From a virus: a DNA stretch of 43,179 bases. The position numbers and the translations under genes are program-made. Shown here one piece after another: positions 38,854 to 43,179 of the stretch. Within the stretch, counting starts at the first letter, position 1, and each line of letters starts with the position of its first letter. A model generated the notes under the pieces. It had not been told where the DNA came from and did not search any database. It saw only the letters and a program-made list of their open reading frames with translations. The stretch is from positions 1-43,179 of IMG/VR virus record IMGVR_UViG_3300010373_000019. One strand, given 5' to 3'.

Positions 38854-39369
38854 ATGGCCATTGATAAGAACAATCCTGCGAATGATAAGAAAGATGGTGG
38901 TCTCCAACTGCCTAAGGGTTATCGCCCCATGTCTGTTGGGCAGCGCCGTTTGGAGGTTCCACCCATCGATGGCTATCACCTTCATTGGTTCCGAGGCTCC
39001 TCTGCCAATCTCATCCGTGCCCAGCAGGCTGGATATGAGTTCGTAGATAAGGATGAAGTATCCCTCAATGATTTCGATATCGCTGGAGGTGGCGATGGCA
39101 GTAAGGGTACTGATCTAGGTACCCGTGTATCCGTCATCAGTGGCGACGATGTAGGTCAGGAAGGTCAAGCAGGTAGGTTGTACCTAATGAAGTGCAGGCA
39201 AGAACTATATGAATATGCGCAAGGACTCCTTGCCAAACAGGTCGATCTAACTGCCGAAGCTCTTCGAGGTGGTAATGTTGGCGCAGGTCAAGGTGGTGAG
39301 AACCGCGTTGATACTAGCAAACGCTACCTCAAAGAGATGAAGGCACCTCTCTTGACTCGTAAAAATTGA
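38854..39369 (+). CDS. Putative head-associated protein (171 aa)
   Basis: The protein starts MAIDKNNPANDKKDGGLQLP and has the segment PPIDGYHLHWFRGSSANLIR, then QAGYEFVDKDEV, which I recall from proteins encoded between scaffold and coat in podoviruses. The Gly-rich middle and helical C-terminus give no function. GGAG precedes the ATG at 38854; the in-frame ATG at 38815 lies inside the scaffold gene. Confidence 0.62.
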   Translation: MAIDKNNPANDKKDGGLQLPKGYRPMSVGQRRLEVPPIDGYHLHWFRGSSANLIRAQQAGYEFVDKDEVSLNDFDIAGGGDGSKGTDLGTRVSVISGDDVGQEGQAGRLYLMKCRQELYEYAQGLLAKQVDLTAEALRGGNVGAGQGGENRVDTSKRYLKEMKAPLLTRKN

Positions 39370-39381
39370 TAGGATAACAAA

Positions 39382-39975
39382 ATGGCCAATGCAAATCGTC
39401 CCAGTGGCCTGTCTCCTGTAAAGCATCTCACCGGTGCGCCCTTCAACGGACAGGCTAATATCTATCAGATCGCGGCTGCTGATACCCATGGCTATGCCAT
39501 TGGGGATCCGGTTGTTAGTAGCGGTAGCGGTGATGCCAACGGTGTTCCTGGCATCACCCTCGCAGCTGCAACCGGTGCCATCCGTGGTGTAATCGTAGGT
39601 CTCGGTACCAGTGAATCTGGCATCTTCAATCCCAATAACCTTAACCAGACCATTCGGCCTGCCGCAGCGCAGACGACTGATTGGTATGCCATGGTTGCCG
39701 ACTCTCCTGACCTCTTGTTTGAGGTACAGGAAGTTAGTGGGGGCACTCAGCTTGCCGCTGCTGATATTGCCCTGAATACCAACCTTCTCGTTGGTACTAA
39801 CAATGGCTTCCAATCTGGCTGGCTGCTTGATAATGCCACAAAGGGAACCACCGCAACGTTGCAGGTGCGCCTGATGGGACTCTCCCGTCGTAGTGATAAT
39901 GCCTTCGGAGCCTATGCAAAGTGGCTCGTGAAGATCAATAACCATGAACTGTCTGCCGGTACGGCGGGTCTGTAA
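39382..39975 (+). CDS. Putative capsid accessory (decoration-like) protein
   Basis: The 197-residue protein starts MANANRPSGLSPVKHLTGAP and is rich in Ala, Gly and beta strands (YAIGDPVVSSGSGDANGVPG, then AIRGVIVGLGTSES). Proteins with this start are encoded directly before major capsid genes in many podoviruses and are found in virions. It may decorate or stabilise the shell. AGGATAAC upstream. Confidence 0.65.
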   Translation: MANANRPSGLSPVKHLTGAPFNGQANIYQIAAADTHGYAIGDPVVSSGSGDANGVPGITLAAATGAIRGVIVGLGTSESGIFNPNNLNQTIRPAAAQTTDWYAMVADSPDLLFEVQEVSGGTQLAAADIALNTNLLVGTNNGFQSGWLLDNATKGTTATLQVRLMGLSRRSDNAFGAYAKWLVKINNHELSAGTAGL

Positions 39976-39987
39976 GGAGAATAGAGT

Positions 39988-40905
39988 ATGGCAGGCGTAA
40001 TTAATACTGGTACCCACCCGAAACTCCTCTGGCCCGGCATTCATGCCACTTGGGGACAAATCTATGAGGCTCATCCCAAGGAGTATGAGGACCTCTATGA
40101 GGTGGAGAGTAGCAAGAAGGCCTATGAACAGGATGTTCAGGTTACGGGATTTGGTCTCGCAACTGTGAAGGGACAGGGTGCCCCTGTTCAGTATGACAGT
40201 GAGGAGCAGGGTTTCGTCAGCACCTATACTCACGTTGCATATGCCCTGGGTTACATTGTGACGTATGAGGAGTTGCAGGACAATCTGTATAAGGAAGTAG
40301 CAAGTCGTCGCGCTAAGGCGAATGCCTTCTCGATGAATCAGACCATCGAGACGGTTGCAGCCCTGCCGTATAATGATGCCTTTACGGGAAACTACTATCT
40401 AAATGCAGATGGACAGCCCCTCATCTCCGCCTCGCATGTGCAGGTCTCTGGTGGTACCTTCAGCAACCGGTTGACTCCCGATGCCGACCTGAGCGAAGCT
40501 GCCCTGGAAGATATCAACATTCAGATCATGCAGATGACGATGGATCGGGGCTTGAAGATTGCTGCGATGGGTCAGTCCCTGCACATTGCGCCGAGTGAGT
40601 GGTACAATGCAAACCGCATTATGAAGTCTGTCCTGCAGAATGACACGGCCAATAATGCGATCAATGCTCTCAAGGCAACGAATGCATTCCCGAAGGGGAT
40701 CCAGCTCAACCATTACTTCACCAATCCGCAGGCATGGTTCGTTCGTACTAATGTGCCGAATGGTATGACGATGTTCTGGAGGAACAAGCCGGAGTTTGAA
40801 CAGGATAATGACTTCGATACCAAGAATGCCAAGGCTGCCTGTTATATGCGATTCTCCCTCGGCAACACGGATCCTCGTGGTATTTACGGTAGCAATGGTC
40901 CCTGA
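39988..40905 (+). CDS. Major capsid protein
   Basis: The 305-residue protein has GGAG upstream and lies directly after the scaffold and accessory genes. Features fitting an HK97-fold coat protein are the N-terminal arm (GIHATWGQIYEAHPKEYEDL), a spine-helix region with YIVTYEELQDNLYKEVASRR, and a beta-rich end (MTMFWRNKPEFEQDNDFDTK, then CYMRFSLGNTDPRGIYG). The ending recalls Mu gpT-type coat proteins. Codons are the most regular in the genome, as expected for the most abundant product. Confidence 0.88.
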   Translation: MAGVINTGTHPKLLWPGIHATWGQIYEAHPKEYEDLYEVESSKKAYEQDVQVTGFGLATVKGQGAPVQYDSEEQGFVSTYTHVAYALGYIVTYEELQDNLYKEVASRRAKANAFSMNQTIETVAALPYNDAFTGNYYLNADGQPLISASHVQVSGGTFSNRLTPDADLSEAALEDINIQIMQMTMDRGLKIAAMGQSLHIAPSEWYNANRIMKSVLQNDTANNAINALKATNAFPKGIQLNHYFTNPQAWFVRTNVPNGMTMFWRNKPEFEQDNDFDTKNAKAACYMRFSLGNTDPRGIYGSNGP

Positions 40906-40917
40906 TAGGAGAGTGTG

Positions 40918-41112
40918 ATGGCTACTAAGAAAGGTGGTATCAGGACTACAGGGAGCTATCACGGGAAGAGTAATAAGTTGGGGTATGGAGGCCGAGCTGC
41001 GCAGTTGAAGGCAAAAGGAGTTCCTGGCGGTGTTATTGGCGAACTCGCTCGCCGAGCGCATGCTGCCCCAGGACAGACCAACTACCATGGGAAGCGTGGT
41101 AAGAAGAAGTAA
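40918..41112 (+). CDS. Small basic Gly-rich protein after the coat gene (64 aa)
   Basis: The protein starts MATKKGGIRTTGSYHGKSNK and ends in NYHGKRGKKK. AGGAG precedes the ATG. It could neutralise DNA inside the head or bind the shell. It shares basic, Gly/Asn/Lys-rich character with the protein at 31122-31256. No family recognised. Confidence 0.62.
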   Translation: MATKKGGIRTTGSYHGKSNKLGYGGRAAQLKAKGVPGGVIGELARRAHAAPGQTNYHGKRGKKK

Positions 41113-41119
41113 TAAAATG

Positions 41120-41142
41120 GAGTGTAAAAAATATTTACACTC
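41120..41142. repeat. Dispersed 23-bp palindrome, copy 8
   Basis: Perfect-arm copy GAGTGTAAA-N5-TTTACACTC, 8 bases after the stop of the small basic gene and 74 bases before the next ATG. Another short repeat pair (CACTCCATTC, then GAATGGAG) lies just downstream at 41155-41179. Confidence 0.9.
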
Positions 41143-41216
41143 GGTATAAACGTCCACTCCATTCAAGGAAGAATGGAGCAGGACGCCACCATTGGCGTTA
41201 ATACCGGAGAAATAAA

Positions 41217-41957
41217 ATGTCTGCACCTACTCGCATCACCTCTGGCTTCACCCAAGCTGCATCCTTCCAGCCCCTCGGAAATATTGGGATTCCTGATCCC
41301 TTCTTCTACGCCACCTTTGAGGATGACTTCATCCCGTATGTGGCAGGTTACTATACGGTGACCGCCAGCGGAGGTGCCGTTGCAGCTTACGGTACTCTCC
41401 CCAATGGCCGTGTGGGATTTACCACCGCTGCTACCGCTGCTAGCTTTCCTGAGATCCAGTTGGCCACCGCTAACTTCCAGTATGTTGCCGGGAAGAAGTT
41501 GGCCTTCCTGACTCGCATTCAGCTTACTAATGTTACCACGCAAACTCTTGTCGCAGGTCTCATTACTTCTGGTAATGTTGATCCTACTACCATTACTAAT
41601 GGTATCTACTTTAGTAAGGCTGCAACATCTACCAATCTTGTTCTCAACGTAGTGAATGCCAGCACGGTTATTGGTAGCACCACCATCACCGGTGCCCTGA
41701 CCAATGCTACCGACATTGATCTTGGTTTCATGGTTGATCGCCTGGGGAATATCAAGGCATTTGTGGGGGCAAACCTAGAGGGATTCAAGAGGCAGAATAC
41801 TGCCATCCTTGGCCCCAATGCCGGTATCAGTGCGGCGTCATTGACGGGAGCCATCCCCACAACCGCTATTGCTCCCACCCTTGCAATGGGTAATGGTACT
41901 ACTGCTGCGGCCATTGCAGGCTATGCTGACTTCCTGTTCGCTGCACAGGAGCGCTAA
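41217..41957 (+). CDS. Putative virion structural protein (246 aa)
   Basis: The protein starts MSAPTRITSGFTQAASFQPL and is rich in Ala, Thr and beta strands (FEDDFIPYVAGYYTVTASGG, GRVGFTTAATAASFPEIQLA). It has no charged clusters, as in head fibre, decoration or lectin-like virion proteins. GGAGA lies upstream of the ATG. It begins the segment between coat and gp4-like genes. Identity unknown. Confidence 0.6.
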   Translation: MSAPTRITSGFTQAASFQPLGNIGIPDPFFYATFEDDFIPYVAGYYTVTASGGAVAAYGTLPNGRVGFTTAATAASFPEIQLATANFQYVAGKKLAFLTRIQLTNVTTQTLVAGLITSGNVDPTTITNGIYFSKAATSTNLVLNVVNASTVIGSTTITGALTNATDIDLGFMVDRLGNIKAFVGANLEGFKRQNTAILGPNAGISAASLTGAIPTTAIAPTLAMGNGTTAAAIAGYADFLFAAQER

Positions 41958-41959
41958 TC

Positions 41960-42406
41960 ATGGCTGGTATTAATCCTGCAAATGTAAGTACTCAGGTACT
42001 TCGAGACGGTTATAGGAATTTTGTTATCCGTCTATCTGGGGAAGCTACTGTTGGTACTGATACAGATCAGAGTCCGCTCAGTCTAGTTAATGTTGCAAAT
42101 CTTAATCCTCCATGCACGGCAATCCGTGTAGATAGGGTAAAATTCTCCTTACCCAACGGGTCTCCTCTTGATATTAGTTTATGGTGGGAAGCTACCACTA
42201 ATCAACAATTTTGGGGTATGTCTGGAGGTGATGATAATGATTTCTGGAACTTTGGTGGCTTGACTAATAACGCTGCCCCAGGCGCTACCGGAAATATCTT
42301 ATGGGGGGCTAGTGGTCTCACCGGAAACACTACGGAGGGTAATGTAGTACTTACATTCGCAATAATTGTTGAATGCACGAAGCTCCATGTAAAATATCCC
42401 CTGTGA
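41960..42406 (+). CDS. Putative virion structural protein (148 aa)
   Basis: The protein starts MAGINPANVSTQVLRDGYRN and is beta-rich, with the stretch DISLWWEATTNQQFWGMSGG and a closing VVLTFAIIVECTKLHVKYP. I recall similar short proteins between coat and gp4-like genes in podoviruses. Probably part of the head or head-tail joint. AGGAG upstream. Confidence 0.58.
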   Translation: MAGINPANVSTQVLRDGYRNFVIRLSGEATVGTDTDQSPLSLVNVANLNPPCTAIRVDRVKFSLPNGSPLDISLWWEATTNQQFWGMSGGDDNDFWNFGGLTNNAAPGATGNILWGASGLTGNTTEGNVVLTFAIIVECTKLHVKYPL

Positions 42407-42414
42407 GGTGATGG

Positions 42415-43137
42415 ATGGCCACCAGTGTATCCAACAATGCCTACGGTATCATCTGTGATGCCATGGTAGATGCTGGTCTCCTGCAGAAGGGTGATAGGCC
42501 AGATAGTGATGACCTTGCGGTTAATATGCGCCGTCTTAATGACATCATTAACTTGTGGCAGACGCAGGGACTTAAGTTATTCCTTCAGGAAGAAGTCAAT
42601 GTCCCGTTGACAGTAGGCCAAACTCAATACGTTTTGGGTCCAACAGGTCCGGCAGTGGTAATGGCCCGACCTCCTCGCATTCTCCAAGGATTCATTGTAA
42701 CCACTGGAAGTAATGTGAGGAGGCCTCTTGTCAATATCAGCAGGGATGAATGGGAACGTCTCTCTCAAATTACTGGTAATGACGGGCAGATTAATAGCTT
42801 CATGGTAGACAAGCAGGCAGCACAAACCAACCTTAATCTGTGGCCAGCCCCGGATAGTGTGGAGGTATTGAATACTGCAACATTCCTCATGCAAATCCAA
42901 GCTCCCAATCCTATCTTCCTAACCGATCAGGTGGGATTCCCGCAGGAGTGGAGGATTGCCCTTCGATGGGGACTTGCAGATGATATCTGTACGGGGCAGC
43001 CGGATTCCATCATGAGCAGGTGCGCTCAGAATGCCAAACGCTACCGAGATGCCTTAGAGGACTGGGATGTTGAAGATGCTCCTACCATGTTCAATGTTGA
43101 TAGTAGGACGTATCAAGGATATGGGAGATTTAAATAA
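42415..43137 (+). CDS. P22 gp4-like head-tail connector (tail accessory factor)
   Basis: The 240-residue protein has a helical N-terminal half (NAYGIICDAMVDAGLLQKGD, RRLNDIINLWQTQGLKLFLQ) and a strand-rich middle (NVPLTVGQTQYVLGPTGP). It ends with CAQNAKRYRDALEDWDVED and GYGRFK. This is the pattern of P22 gp4, which binds below the portal after packaging and starts tail assembly (P22 gp4 also cleaves peptidoglycan). The second of two close ATGs is chosen; GAGGTG lies 5 nt upstream. The gene is followed by the gp10-like gene at 81. Confidence 0.85.
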   Translation: MATSVSNNAYGIICDAMVDAGLLQKGDRPDSDDLAVNMRRLNDIINLWQTQGLKLFLQEEVNVPLTVGQTQYVLGPTGPAVVMARPPRILQGFIVTTGSNVRRPLVNISRDEWERLSQITGNDGQINSFMVDKQAAQTNLNLWPAPDSVEVLNTATFLMQIQAPNPIFLTDQVGFPQEWRIALRWGLADDICTGQPDSIMSRCAQNAKRYRDALEDWDVEDAPTMFNVDSRTYQGYGRFK

Positions 43138-43179
43138 TGGCACAAGCAAAGGCCAGTCAAGTTCCCATTCGCATCCCCC
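43057..43179. repeat. Right copy of the 123-bp terminal overlap
   Basis: Identical to 1-123. Joining the two copies restores an unbroken gp4-like to gp10-like gene pair, which shows that the ends belong together. Confidence 0.95.
43137..43179 (+). CDS. gp10-like gene, first codons (duplicate of 81-123)
   Basis: This is the start of the packaged-DNA stabilisation gene, cut at the window end. It is the same gene as 81-1517, seen a second time because of the terminal overlap. Confidence 0.9.
   Translation, partial: MAQAKASQVPIRIP

Noticed and set aside
39247-40233. Long open frame of 328 codons on the minus strand
   Set aside because: It lies opposite the head accessory and coat genes and its product is low-complexity without any domain.
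5964-41142. Reading the dispersed palindrome as host TyrR boxes (TGTAAA-N6-TTTACA)
   Set aside because: The spacer is 5 bases in all eight copies, not 6, and the conserved part extends to GAG/CTC outside the box.
40399-41226. Long open frame of 275 codons on the minus strand
   Set aside because: It covers the coat gene in reverse and crosses palindrome copy 8; no ribosome site or domain.
1-43179. Lysogeny module (integrase, excisionase, CI-like repressor, attachment site)
   Set aside because: No protein with integrase or recombinase motifs and no clear repressor is visible on either strand; the operator-like dyads alone do not show a temperate lifestyle.

Overview
The window is one complete genome of a tailed, podovirus-type bacteriophage, read as a circular contig. 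Its first 123 bases (1-123) are repeated exactly as its last 123 (43057-43179), so the unique genome is about 43,056 bp. The overlap falls at an arbitrary point across the boundary of two tail genes, as expected from assembling a circularly permuted genome. The head and tail genes resemble the P22-like set: portal, scaffold, coat, gp4-like and gp10-like tail factors, ejection proteins. A holin, a lysozyme with an N-terminal membrane segment and an Rz/Rz1 pair point to a Gram-negative host. I saw no integrase, excisionase or recognisable lysogeny repressor, so a virulent lifestyle is likely. No host genus can be named from the sequence.

Transcription is in two blocks. The plus-strand block starts at a good sigma70-type promoter (30273-30301) and runs through the circle junction to 13197. 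In order it holds terminase small subunit, tail adaptor/appendage proteins, terminase large subunit, portal, a GroES-like co-chaperonin, scaffold, accessory head proteins, major capsid protein, gp4-like and gp10-like tail factors, a tail fibre with a lectin-like end, small membrane proteins, ejection proteins including an 1860-residue polyvalent protein, and the lysis cassette. It ends at a bidirectional terminator (13201-13227). The minus-strand block runs from 29869 down to 13253. It begins with many small early genes, a tRNA-like element and a structured intergenic segment. A recombination module follows: Cas4-like nuclease, a protein with an SSB-like C-terminal tip, a Sak4-like ATPase and a DUF669-like ssDNA-binding protein. 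Last come a ParB-methyltransferase fusion, a split family A DNA polymerase, a zinc-finger protein and a DUF3987-like ATPase. Terminators lie at 29493-29530 and 19891-19922.

Non-coding DNA is unusually informative. A 23-bp palindrome (GAGTGTAAA-N5-TTTACACTC or a one-arm variant) occurs eight times, nearly always in gaps between genes and often directly after a stop codon. The 0.5-kb gap at 29001-29539 has inverted repeats around an AT-rich core and is the best origin candidate. The gap at 29870-30325 has tandem TCTCA-N14-TGAGA operator-like repeats ahead of the main plus-strand promoter. The DNA polymerase is the most striking coding feature. Exo I and Exo II, behind a UDG-like domain, are on one protein and Exo III plus the polymerase domain on another, with three small genes between them including a nucleotidyltransferase-like one. 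Its motif B carries His where Phe, Tyr or Leu is usual.
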